Shown one piece after another: positions 20,978 through 31,910 of a stretch of DNA of 64,000 nucleotides (positions are counted from its first letter, which is position 1; every line of letters starts with the position of its first letter). The stretch covers positions 37,399,810 through 37,463,809 of the forward strand of contig CM037593.1 of the NCBI GenBank assembly GCA_021018995.1. The letters are read 5' to 3'. The notes under the pieces are model-generated. The model had not been told where the DNA came from. It did no database searches and worked only from the letters and a program-made list of their open reading frames with translations. Position numbers and translations under genes: made by a program. Source of the DNA: Chloranthus sessilifolius (taxonomy: Eukaryota > Streptophyta > Magnoliopsida > Chloranthales > Chloranthaceae).

Positions 20978-22074
20978 TGATGCGAATTTTAGATCCACCT
21001 GTTTGAATCGTGGTCGGATAAAGATGAGACGTCAAAAGAGAAAGTGGACCCACGAATGGGTTTTTAAAAAAAAGGCCCCTTAAAAACCCGTTTGATCAGA
21101 AAGAAGAAAATCCAAAATTTATTAGGGTTTTCAACTTTCAATCCCGTTACTTTTATGTTTGGCCTATTTTGAAGTGTCAAACGAAGTCGGATTAATACGA
21201 AATTGATCATATTTGAAAGCTTATCAAAGTAGCTTTCCAACGAGCCAAAATTTGAGCAATTCCGACAAGTATTGAAGAAGTTATGGTCAATTTTCGGAAG
21301 CTGGACATAAAGTGACGAATTTCAAGAATCCTAATTGAATTAGGATTAATATCTTTTATTATTTTATTTTAGAAAGTAAGAGTTGTTTCTTTTTTTTGAA
21401 ATAGGATTAGGTTCCTTATTGTTTTAAGACTTTATTGTTTTAGAAGAATTAGGATATTTCTTTTATTTGAATTAGGAATTACAGTTATACTAGGATTTCT
21501 AATTTTATGCATTGGTTAGCCTATTTAAAGGCTTGTAAACACTTTTATTATTTGTTTTTGGTTAATGAAAATTGCTTATGCAAATTGAGAGTTCTAAACT
21601 TTCGTGAGGGTGTGATTCTCTCAAAACGGAGAGCGATTCTTCGATTCCCGCTTGCGGTTTGGTGCGAGGCCAACTCTTCTTCCATCTCTATCTTCTTTAG
21701 ATCTACGGTTTGCGTAAGTAGTGTAATCCTAATTATTTTATTGATCTCATAAAAGCCTCAAATCAATATTTTGTTCATCATTAATTTTATTAGCCTTTTA
21801 TTTTCGTTTAGTATCGAGAGAACCCGCTTGCGAGTTCGTTCGACACCCTAAAACTATCAGAGATCTAGCCGTTCATAAGAACCCTAGTCTTCTAGATCCG
21901 CGATAGGGAACATACACGAAAGTAACACTATTTTGGGCCGAAATTAAATCACCTAATTGAATTTCTAGAATTTTCGTGGTAATTTGTTATGAGAAATTAT
22001 TATTTTTTAATTGATTAAATTAATTTTAATCCTAATCTCAGCCCTAGCATTGCATTTAGTAAGTTCCCGCATCA
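20978..22074 (+). mobile_element. Solo LTR (chromovirus-type), TSD GGAAG
   Basis: 1,097 bp from TGATGCGAATT to TTCCCGCATCA, flanked by perfect GGAAG (20973-20977, 22075-22079). The 3' half is the reverse complement of the LTRs at 32535-33519 and 36055-37043 (CGGTTTGGTGCGAGGCC, GTTCGACACCC and AGTTCCCGCATCA blocks). A TATA-like CCTATTTAAAGG lies at about 21520-21531. It interrupts Copia A. Confidence 0.93.
21167..21300 (+). repeat. Hairpin-bearing U3 module, copy 2
   Basis: Matches 8673-8807 on the same strand although the two host LTRs are in opposite orientation. Arms GAAAGCT / AGCTTTC at about 21214-21237 can pair. Confidence 0.75.
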
Positions 22075-22079
22075 GGAAG

Positions 22080-22560
22080 TAATGTCCTTCAACCTAACTC
22101 TTCCAACAGCTTTTGTGAGAATGTATGCTAACTAATCTTCGGAAGCAACATGAGGTCCACAAAAATCCTGTGACTCAACTTTGTCTCTCATAAAGTGGAA
22201 GTCTACCTCTATGTACTTAGTCGTCCAATGAAACATAGGATTCTCGGCAATTTGTAGTGCAGTTTCATTATCTCGGTACAAAGTCATAAGAAGCCTGACT
22301 TGTATTCCAAGATCATTCAGAATATACCTTAACCACATCCCCTTTCTGACACCTTGGGACATGGCTCTATACTATGCTTCAGCAATTGAATTAGCCAACA
22401 ACCTGTTATTTCTTGATCTTCCAAAGATGGTGACATAACAAGTATTCGGCCTCCTGTCACTAACGGACCCAACATAGTCAGCATCTGTGAAGACTTTCAC
22501 ATCAAGATGCCCATGATTACCATATAGTAGTTCTCTCCCTGGACTAGATTTCAGATATCA
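22080..22560 (-). pseudogene. Copia RNase H remnant
   Basis: The minus strand encodes LYRDNETALQIAENPMFHWTTKYIEVDFHFMRDKVES, split here as LYRDNETALQIAENP and TKYIEVDFHFMRDKVES. This is the conserved C-terminal Copia RNase H block. VKVFTDADYVGS upstream contains a catalytic D. The frame is interrupted by a stop near 22365. The domain removes RNA from the RNA/DNA hybrid. Confidence 0.85.
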
Positions 22561-23489
22561 CGCGTTATGTAAATAGCATCCAAGTTTGGGGTACGAGGAT
22601 CGTGCATATGTTGACTGGCCACACTGACAACATATGCAACTGGTTGCATCATGGTGAGGTATATGAGTTTATCCACCAAGCTCTGATATTTGGTTACATC
22701 GTCGAGAAGCTCTCCTTCTTCAGAATTGGTTCTATGGTTCTGGTCCATAGGAGTGCCTATAGGTTTATACCCCAACATCCTTGCCTACTTGCTAATATCC
22801 AGTGCATACTTTCAATGAGATAAAACCATCCCCCCGGTTTGACTGGCCACACTGACAACATATGCAACTGGTTGCATCATGGTGAGGTATATGAGTTTAT
22901 CCACCAATCTCTGATATTTGGTTACATCGTCGAGAAGCTCTCCTTCAGAAGAATTGGTTCTATGGTTCTGGTCCATAGGAGTGCCTATAGGTTTATCCAC
23001 CAATCTCTGATATTTGGTTACATCGGTCGAGAAGCTCTCCTTCTTCAGAATTGGTTCTATGGTTCTGGTTCATAGGAGTGTCTATAGGTTTATACCCCAA
23101 CATCCTTGCCTACTTGCGAACATCCAGTGCATACTTTCAATGAGATAAAACAATCCCCCCGGTTTGACTGGCCACACTGACAACATATGCAACTGGCTGC
23201 ATCATGGTGAGGTAAATGAGTTTACCACCAATCTCTGATATTAGGTTACATCGTCGAGAAGCTCTCCTTCATCAGAATTGGTTCTATGGTTCTGGTCCAT
23301 AGGAGTGTCTATAGGTTTATACCCCAACATTAGTGCATACTTTCAATGAGATAAAACAATCTCCCCGGTTTGACCTAGCAACTTCAATTCCACGACAATA
23401 TCGAACAGGTCCAAGACCCTTGATATCAAACATTTGACAGAGATGATTCTTTAACTTTAGAACTTATACACTATCATCCCCGTGACAAT
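22561..23489 (-). pseudogene. Copia reverse transcriptase 3' part, with internal triplication
   Basis: Minus-strand translation gives the Copia RT end: MFDIKGLGPVRYCRGIEVARS, then KPIGTPMDQNHRTN and LVDKLIYLTMMQPVAYVVS-ASQ. The segment coding for KPIGTPMDQ...VASQ occurs three times (see 22613-23375), so this copy cannot encode a normal enzyme. It starts right after the YVDD region, at the border of the 6.7-kb insertion. Confidence 0.87.
22613..23375 (-). repeat. Tandem triplication within Copia RT
   Basis: Units start GACTGGCCACACTGACAACA at 22613, 22841 and about 23166, so the first two are 228 and 325 bp. The middle unit is longer because a ~97-bp subsegment (from TATCCACCAATCTCTGAT to TGCCTATAGGTT) is itself duplicated in tandem. 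Confidence 0.88.
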
Positions 23490-23995
23490 TGTAACATCTA
23501 CCCCTAAAAATCAGAGCTGGTCAACCATTGGACCAAGACCCGACCTGATGACAAACTCATAAAGGGATGACCCGAGACCCGGGCTCCCAAAAATATGTGG
23601 CACCCATTGAGGGCACCCTCATTTAGGATCTTTACTTATGGCACCCATGAAAGGCATCCATATTAAATCAACAAGTGGGTGGCACTACTAGAGACACCCA
23701 TATGGAATCTCTTACCCTTAAGAGCACCCCATTCGAATTTTCATGATGACACACCCATACTTTCATGAAAATTAGGGTCAAATGAGAGGTGATGATCTCC
23801 AGATCATCATCAACGGATGTGATTCAGTCACACCTATTTTATTGGCCTTTATATGACCGATCAAACATTGACATGAAATTAAAAGGGTTCAGATAAATTT
23901 AATACTTACATTGGGTATTTGTGGCTACACATGCAATAATGGCATTCTTAGTAAATTGTATTGAATTATAAGGCACTTTATAAACTAATTTCCTA

Positions 23996-24002
<7 letters not shown>

Positions 24003-24059
<57 letters not shown>

Positions 24060-24233
24060 ATAACCTGGGTATCCGGGCCTCTTAGAGCACCCGCCTAATC
24101 CCAGGGGCACATGCGCACCCCAAATTCAGCACATGCCGGGTCAGCACAAGATATAAATCCCTAGGGTGGCCTCAAGGGGGGGAGGGGATTCGAACTCAGG
24201 TCTCCTGCTTTTGGAAGCAAGTATCTGGCCAGC
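24003..24233 (-). mobile_element. tRNA-derived SINE, 14-bp TSD, (TA)n tail
   Basis: Matches 46415-46625 on the opposite strand. It contains the B-box GAGTTCGAATCCC (complement at about 24184-24196) and the family block CTAGGGATTTATAT. Flanked by TTTCCTAATTTCTA at 23989-24002 and 24234-24247. It is truncated at its 5' end near CTGGCCAGA. Its 3' end is followed by about 28 TA units in place of poly(A). Confidence 0.85.
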
Positions 24234-24466
24234 TTTCCTAATTTCTAAATTAGAAAAGAAAAGAATTACTTTTCTCTAACAAATCCTAGCCACACAATGA
24301 GTTGATCAACTTTGAATTCATCTTCGACCATTGGATTGGTCTAGGTGAGATGTGTGGTGAGAGATGCACAAGAGTACATGCAACCATTGGATTGAGAGGA
24401 ATCTGACTTTTACATTTTTGGAGGGCACCAAAAGGACCAAGTGGGACCCACCCCAAATTCAAGTTT

Positions 24467-24475
<9 letters not shown>

Positions 24476-24505
<30 letters not shown>
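24476..24505. repeat. (CT)n microsatellite
   Basis: About 15 CT units directly before the TATATAG promoter-like box of the 6.7-kb insertion. Confidence 0.9.
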
Positions 24506-24508
<3 letters not shown>

Positions 24509-26099
24509 ATAGCTACTTAGGGAAGAAGGAAGAGTTTGGGAAGAGAGAAAGTGCCCTTTGGCACTCGTCTCCCACTCTCGTAATAAAATATTGATTCTCT
24601 TTCTCTCTTGTTATTTATTCCAAAACAAGAGAGTTTCTTCTCTCTCATCTCTTTAGCTTCTTCTTCCTCTAGCCCAACCTCCATTAGAGCTCCTCTCTTG
24701 AGCTCCCATAGCCTCCTATCCGACCATTGAAACCCAAATCTAAAACCATAGATATTCTCCCCTCCACCTCTAGTTTAACATAGTTGGAAATAACCCTCAT
24801 CTAGGCATTTTATCTTGTTCAAAAGGCTTAAAAACAGCAAGCTACCTAAGCAATTTCGAAGGTAAAGTTTTAGCTAGGTTCATCCTTGAACTTCTAGCAA
24901 TGTTCTTGTAGTTTAGTCACTTGGTTTTAATTTTTCTTATATTATTCCGAATTTTCTTTTAAATGGTACAATACCATGTGTTAGATGGTCTTGCATGTGA
25001 TCATAATGATCATGCATGGCCATCACTAAACACAAATCAGTGGTCTATGAACATTGTGACCTATGGATGGTACCCATCCATCGTGTGATGTAGATTTGGC
25101 CATTGTGAGTGCATGGGTCACATTGGTGATCATGCATGCTCTTAGGCCTTCCATCCACACGATTTTGATGATAGGGGATGATAATTGAGAGTTTGATTTT
25201 GAGTTTTCTTGTAAAAAGTTATTGAAAAATAAACAAAGCTATTGAATTTCAATTGATTTTTGAAAGAAATTGAGCTACTCTCCTAGAATGATTTAAAAGA
25301 TTTAGTAGTTATAGTTGGTTTTGATCTACATGAATGGTTATATTTGACCGAATGAGATCACATTTTGATTATTACATGCTCACTGTTTCGATGATGAAAT
25401 CTTATGGTGATAGATGCCTTTAAATGCAATGAACTAGATTATTAGCTAGGTTGCTAAATTTGATAAATAGTTAACTAAGCTATAATATTGTTGATATTGG
25501 TAATTAGTAAATTTTTGTTATTTTAGAAGGTTAAATCATGGGTTAAATAGATGAATGTATGCTGTAATCATGGTGTATTTGACTATTTTTTTATGATAAA
25601 TTTGAATGGTGATAGATGCTACACAATCAAATACATAGATTGGTTTCACCAATCCGACTAAGTTGATTTAATTGATTTTGATGGTTAAGATGTCTTGATG
25701 AGAATGATAATAATGTATGATATTTGTATTTCATATAAATCAAGTATTTAATAATTAGATGATCAGAAATTTTGATGGTGTGTGATTTATAAGGAAATTT
25801 TAATGAATATAATCACTGTTTTAAGTATACAAAAGACTAACTTTTAACTAATCTAATGGTTGCGGTTTGACCACTGTCTAGGCTTAAAATAATCCTATAA
25901 ACATTCAGGAACGCGCACACATAAGTGTAGATCATCCCTATGCAATTTGAGGCATTGATTGACTGTGATTTGATTGGCACAAATTACGAAGTGGAACTGT
26001 GCAGACCTGCCTTGTACTGTGCACCAAAAATTTGGCTGAGATTGAAGCTGTTAATCTATTGATATAAATTAACCTAAAAATTCTGTAAAAAAAATTAAG

Positions 26100-27480
26100 G
26101 ATGGAGCTTTATCAGTGTATTCTCACTGTATAAAATTTCAGACCTTAATTCGATTTCGTTTGACCGGCAGAAAATCCGGAACCCGAGAACACATAAATTC
26201 GTTCTATGTGGCACATCTAGTGACTACTATTGGACAATCAATCAGATGACCCTGTTTTCATCATGGTCTCAATATTTTTAGCGCTATAGATACATAGAAA
26301 CATTGTAGAAGACTTAAAGAGCTTTCCAACAAGCTCTCATCCTTCCATTTCTGATATCAGCAATAAATGTTATGGCTCGACTATCGGAGACCTTAAAATC
26401 TAGTCTGCTGACTAGTTGAATTAAAAACACATTCTGTAAATCAATGGCCCCGATCAATGATGATCAAAATTTTGAGTGCCGCCACTTGTGAAAGATGAGG
26501 CTATCAACCATCTCTCACTAGGTTTTGAAATCACTTGGAAATTTAATTGGGATTGAAAATGACAACCCGATTACCGGCAAGGATCCGATACCCTCACTTG
26601 AAAGCTATAAAGTGAACGGTTTAAGTCAAAATCTTAACTTTCTCCTTAAATCCCGTGATATTGTGACTATTAATGATCACAAATAAGGTCTTAGTAACCA
26701 CTGATGACCTAATAGTTGACCTTAGTTGACCGAATCAAAGATTGACCCTTGGAAGGCCCAAAGGCCTATATGGCCAAAAAATGACCCAATTTAAGGATAT
26801 CATTTCATGGGCCGAAGTGACCCCAAAAATTTTATAAAATTTTGGAAAATTGGAACTATAAATATATTAACTTCATCTAAAAATTCAGCCTCTGACTTGA
26901 TCGGTTTTGACTGATAGAAAACCCAAAAAACGAGGGTACGAAACTATGTCAAGTGGCACACACTCTGACCATTGTTGGACATCTGATCAGATGGCCCTGA
27001 TGCCATCATGATCCCGACGTTTTTAGTTTTAGAAAATACAATAAAATTATAGATAACTTAAAGAGTTTTCCAACAAGCTCTCATTCACCTCATTCCAATA
27101 TCGGGAATGAAAGTTACGACCAGATTACCAGATACCTCAAAATCTAGTCTAATATACGAATTGGTTAAAACCCCGTTCTGTAAATTAATGGTTGTGATCA
27201 CGTTTGATCACGCTTTTGCGTGCCATCACTTGTGAAAGATGAGGCTTCCAGTCCTCTTTCACTGAGTTTGGGAATCACCGAAAAACACGATCGGAGTTGA
27301 AAATTGTGACCCGATTAATGACCAAGTAGTATTGAAGGGATAAAGTCAAAATCTTGACTTTCGCTTGAGTCCCGTGACACAAAGATCACTGATGATTCAC
27401 TGTTATGGTCTCAGTAACCACTGATGACCTTTGGTTAAAATATCAGACGGTTGACCACAAGTTGGACCAATCGAGATGGG
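26100..27480 (+). repeat. Diverged ~745-bp direct duplication
   Basis: Two successive copies share TTTGAC.G..AGAAAA.CC, AGAGCTTTCCAACAAGCTCTCAT, AAAATCTAGTCT, TGTGAAAGATGAGGCT and TCAGTAACCACTGATGACCT at about 745-base spacing. They have diverged by many substitutions, so the duplication is old. Confidence 0.8.
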
Positions 27481-28606
27481 ACCTTAGAGGCCCTAAATTC
27501 CGATTCATTGAAATTAGAGCAATTAGGGGTTAAGTAAAAGTCCAAGGTGACTTTTAGGACCTGACGTCCTTATTTAGAAATTGAGTGAGCCATTGCTATT
27601 GGCACCCCTCAAACTTTAGAAGTACCCACATTGAAAATTGTAGAGACATCTTAAAGCCCCAAACTGATTGTAAATGAGACCCTATTTGGCCCAACTTATG
27701 GGGCCCAAATGAACAATGATAAATCAAATAAGGGTACGATATCCTCATTAAATCAGATAGTTCCTTTGTTATGGACACCTGTGAAAATCTAGGAGAGTTC
27801 TACACTATACTCTCTCGAAATCTTAATATTTAAATTGGACTTAAGATCCAAAATTGACCCAACCAATGGACCTAACAAGGGGTCCGGAATAAGTAACGAA
27901 CTATTGGAACTTTGTGCCCCTAATTGATAAACTGGTGTGCCCCAGCTAACGGCACCCAGTCAAAAGTAAATAGACACCCACCTGAATTAGTACCTTAATT
28001 TGAAAAATTAAGGGAAAGTATTAGATATGGGATAAGAGGATGAATTTTTAAATATTATAGTCCCGTTCAAAGCTTAATCAATTCTAAAATAGATGATATT
28101 AAATACATCACCAATTAATCTATCTTGGTGGAAAATATAGTTAAACACTATCTGTGTGCAACCAGTGATTGACATCGACTCTGCCTTAATGATTTTTGAA
28201 TTAAATGGAGAGATAGACCTCTTCTATAACCCTACTGAATTATTTATGAAATATAAGTCCCCGAAGGACTCTGAATTATGGCAACACTAAGCATAGTGTA
28301 AACTGATTTAGGAAATCAGTATGCCTAGTGATCCTATTATATATGGGATCAAAATATTAATAAATGATTAATTTGATAGAATTCAAATACCCACTCTAGC
28401 ATTTACACGGATTGGATTGGACCTGGAACTTGGCTACATTGAATTGTTAATATTTGATATCTTTTGATATTTACTTGGAAATTGTCTTTGAAATAGTAAA
28501 TTGCCCATTGAAAAATGATTAGCAAATAATATCGAAAAAATACCGATGTGAAATAGAAACCGAAAATATTGAATAAATTACGGGAATAGCGATGTTGAAA
28601 AAGATC

Positions 28607-28810
28607 GAAGCATTGAATATTGAACATTGAATACCGAATATTGAATGGAATATTGAATATTGAACATTGAATACCGAATACCGAATATCGAATTGAATAT
28701 TGAACATTGAATACTGATTATTGAATCGAATATTGAATATTGAATACCGAACATTGAATATTGATTAATTAAATTGAAAGTGGAAAGATGATACTGCATT
28801 GAATATTGAA
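28607..28810. repeat. ATTGAATATTGAACATTGAATACCGA minisatellite
   Basis: Short units GAATATTGAA, GAACATTGAA and GAATACCGAA alternate about 17 times, with period close to 10-13. The open frames over this stretch are a by-product of the repeat. Confidence 0.85.
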
Positions 28811-29247
28811 CCTCGTATAGCTGACCATTGTTCTTGCGAGCGGGCTCGTTATGAGCAACTCACATTCAGACGAGTTTGAAATGTCAGCTAAGGATTGAGT
28901 CTCGTTAGACCAACATGGTCATTGATCATTGTCTTGATTGACTAAATGACGAAGAGTGTCAGCCTTTGTTTGTGCGACATTGACCATGGTTGGTATCTGG
29001 TATCGCACCGAAATAAATAAAAGACATTAATAAATCACCAAACCAACTAAACGAAATTAATTACCTAATATTGTTAATTTTGTGATAACCAAATATATCT
29101 GAATAATTAATTAAATGAATAAACTGTGATTAAATTACAATGAAGCAACCTGATACTCTTTGATGATATTGATAGAATGGTAAATTGGAAACTAAATTTG
29201 ATATGTTACTGTTAATATTCGTAGAATTGATACTGATAGAATAGATC

Positions 29248-29424
29248 ATGGATCAAAATTTCAGCCGAAATTGTGGAATTTCGGCCGAAATGTTTCGGTT
29301 TCGGGCATGGCCGAAACAAAACTGAAATCCAAAATTTCGGTCCAATTTGTATGGGGTCCAAAATTTCGGATTTTGGTTTCGATCATGCCCAAAACCAAAA
29401 TTCAACCCGAAATTTTGATCCTTG
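29248..29424. mobile_element. Mutator-like MITE, 9-bp TSD (8/9)
   Basis: 177 bp with ends ATGGATCAAAATTTC / GAAATTTTGATCCTTG. The interior consists of repeated CCGAAATTTCGG words. Flanks GAATAGATC (29239-29247) and GAATAGATG (29425-29433). Same ends as 13043-13260 but a different internal motif. Confidence 0.75.
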
Positions 29425-30180
29425 GAATAGATGATTGAAAATCGAAATTGACATTGCTTTATTGATATTGATAATTGAAATTTATGATTGATCATATCTT
29501 GAAAATGGGAAATTTAATGATCGCCTTATATCGAATGGATCCTTGAACATTATCGTCATTGTCTTTTTAGTGCCTAATGAGTTATTGCTTGATAGATTGA
29601 TAGATTTAGAACTAAGATATAAGGATATTGTATAATTGATAGATTGATAGCCCAGTCAGAGCTAGACGGAGCGACCGGTAGAGATTTAAAAGGACCCATC
29701 GAGCTGAAAGCGTTTAACTCAATTTATCTAAGGAGTTACCAGCACATACGTGGATGTACTACATGACACTCACATTGGATCTTGGCCTTGTACAGTTGCT
29801 TTACTTTTGTTTAGGACTAGTTTTGGATTAGTATTTTATAAAATCACTGGTCTAATTGTAAATATCGGACTTTGAAATTATTTTAATCGAAACAGTGCTT
29901 ACTTTTGTTTTAACCCGTCTTTCCGCAACAAGTAGAAATTTCGAAGGAACTTGCGTTTTCCTAATAAATGAATAATCGAATTTGAAAACCGATCAGGTTA
30001 AGAAAATGAGATTTTCCGCAATAAATAAACTTTATGTAATTTTCTCCAATTTGGGAGAAAATATCGATATTGAACATCAATAATCGAGGTGTGTTGCGTC
30101 AACCCGACTCGTGGATCGAAATGTGCGAGCGAAAGAGCCGCCCGCCACACGAGGCCAAGGACTGGTGACGTGAGAACAAT

Positions 30181-30725
30181 GATATTATCAACATAGACAA
30201 TAAGGGATGTCATGCGTGACTCCCTTCTTCCCAAACAAAGTGTGGTCATAGTGACTCCTCCGGTGTCAAAATTGTATTACGGCATCATTGAATTTCTTGA
30301 AACAAGCTCGTGGAGACTGTTGTACTCGATAGATGGCCTTCTTTAATTTACGAACGCGTTGTTTCTCCCCCTGAAGAAGGAACCTAGGAGGCATGTCATG
30401 TACACTTCTTCTTTGAGTTCTCCATGCAAAAATGCATTCTTGAGATCAAACTGGTACAATGGTCAGTCTTTATTTGTGACAAGTGCCAGGAGGACCCTAA
30501 TAGAATTAAGCTTGGCCACTAGCATGAAATTCTCTTGGAAGTCAGGGAGTCGAAGTAAGCCCTTTTGCTACAACTCTCACCTTGTATCTCTCAATCACTA
30601 ATCTAGGCGATACTTCACTGTGTATAATCATTTACACCCAACTTTCTTCCTCGCAGGCAGCTTAGTGATTCCCATGTTTGATTTTTTTATAATGCCTTCA
30701 TTTCTTGTACCATGGCCTCATTCCA
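30181..30725 (-). pseudogene. Copia reverse transcriptase 5' part (element A)
   Basis: The minus strand encodes degenerate Copia RT: an N-terminal ARKKVGCK-like segment, [50 protein letters not shown], and the active-site block YVDNIIVL, in which the second D of YVDD is now N. Several stops are present. It ends at the insertion border at 30181, and its continuation is at 23489. Confidence 0.82.
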
Positions 30726-30779
30726 TTTTAGCTGTAATAGGGCTTCAGAGATGGGAGGATGGAATAAAAATACTATCCA

Positions 30780-31700
30780 AAGATTAAATGAAGCTAGAAT
30801 AGATATTGCTTGTTATTTCATGTAAAAGACTTGGGTCATCTCAAATTCATTTAGGTATAGAGATTGCTTGTTCTCCTCAAGGGATATCACATTTTCATAG
30901 CAAAATATGCTACTAAATTGTTGTCGGACACAAGCATGCTTGGATGTAGATCTGTCAAGTCTCCCATGGATCCTAAATATCATCTTCATGCTAACAATGG
31001 AGAACCACTTTTTGACCTTTTCGAGTATCAGTGTTTTATTAAGTGTCTTCTTTACCTTGCTAATACTCGGTCAGGCCTTACATTTATGGTATCAGATTGT
31101 TCTCAATTCATGGATTCACCACGAGTGCCACAAATGGATATCATACATCACATATTACGCTATATTAAGTCATCTTCCTCGCTTCGAAGAGGACTATCTT
31201 ACTCTAACGTTGGCCACTCTTCTATCAGTTGCTACAGTGATGTTGATGATGTTGGGACTCCTACCGACTGTCACTTTTCCTCTGGATATTGTACTTTCCT
31301 GAGAGGAAAATTGGTGGTGTAAAGAGTAAGATGCAAGATGTGGTCACCAAATCTAGTGTTGGCTTTGAGTATATAGCTATGGCATATGATACCTGTGAGC
31401 TCTTATGGTTTCACTCCCTTTCTCGCTAAGCGCAGTTCTCCTCCATTCATTATCATGCCCCAACACTGTGATAATCAGGTGGTCGTTGATATTGTTCCCG
31501 ACTCCATTCTTCATGAGCAAACAAAGAACATTGAAGTTGACATACACTTTATTAGGGAAAAGATTCAAGTTGACATCATTGACATTCCTAAGATTTCCCC
31601 TTCAGAACATTTGATGGATAATTTCTTTAATGCGCTTGGTACCTCACAATTGCGGAGTATTTTTGTCAAGTTGGGCATGACAAATATCTATGCACCAGTT
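30780..31700 (+). pseudogene. Copia element B: RT end and RNase H
   Basis: The plus strand encodes, after a broken KDLGHLKFI, the segments KYATKLLSDTSMLGCRSVKSPMDP, LLYLANTRSGLTF, HILRYIKSSSSLRRGLSYS and ISCYSDVDDVG (RNase H; catalytic-type D). Further on come QVVVDIVPDSILHEQTKNIEVDIHFIREKI and the C-terminal VKLGMTNIYAP. It is in the opposite orientation to Copia A, 55-60 bp away. Frame breaks near 31320 and the loss of all upstream domains make it a remnant. Confidence 0.85.
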
Positions 31701-31910
31701 TGGGATATATGTATGTATATGGGTGAAATAGTGGTAATAGTTGTGTTAGTCTTAATATTGGGTTTGTGTTGTACAGGTAGTTTCATTTTTGGTATAAATA
31801 TATAGACCAATAGGCACTCCCGTCTTCTTCTCTCTCTCTCCCCTTGATCTAGCTTAAGCTTAAGCTTAACCCTAATCATTTCACAAAAATCGAGTATTTA
31901 GACAGAAGAT
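31701..31910 (+). repeat. Probable Copia B 3' LTR remnant
   Basis: Follows the pol end directly. It contains GGTATAAATATATAG at about 31789-31803, then (CT)n and AAGCTTAAGCTTAAGCTTAA at about 31852-31869. Borders were not resolved. Confidence 0.45.

Larger units (their letters stand above)
23490..30175 (+). mobile_element. 6.7-kb coding-free insertion, TSD ACAAT
   Basis: It begins TGTAACATC, a start common to plant gypsy LTRs, and is bounded by ACAAT at 23485-23489 and 30176-30180. It splits the Copia RT precisely at the YVDD/IVTG point. The right end is ...GTGAGA rather than the usual CA. A promoter-like stretch (CTCTTATATAGC at about 24502, then AATAAAATATT at about 24581) suggests LTR U3/R. 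No coding could be found anywhere inside, nor a second LTR. It is either a giant solo LTR (as in some Tat/Ogre families) or a LARD. Strand is inferred from the TATA/poly(A) order. It carries repeated GGCACCC words at its left end and around 27590-27990. Confidence 0.6.
20940..30725 (-). mobile_element. Copia element A, split by two insertions
   Basis: Pieces of one minus-strand Ty1/copia pol can be laid end to end: RT 5' part (30725-30181, up to YVDNIIVL), RT 3' part (23489-22560, starting IVTG-DDS type sequence), RNase H (22560-22080) and the PPT and LTR (20977-20701). The gap at 23490-30175 is a separate insertion with ACAAT on both sides. The gap at 20978-22074 is a solo LTR with GGAAG on both sides. 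Gag, protease and integrase are absent, so the 5' half is missing. The reading frames are broken. Confidence 0.78.
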
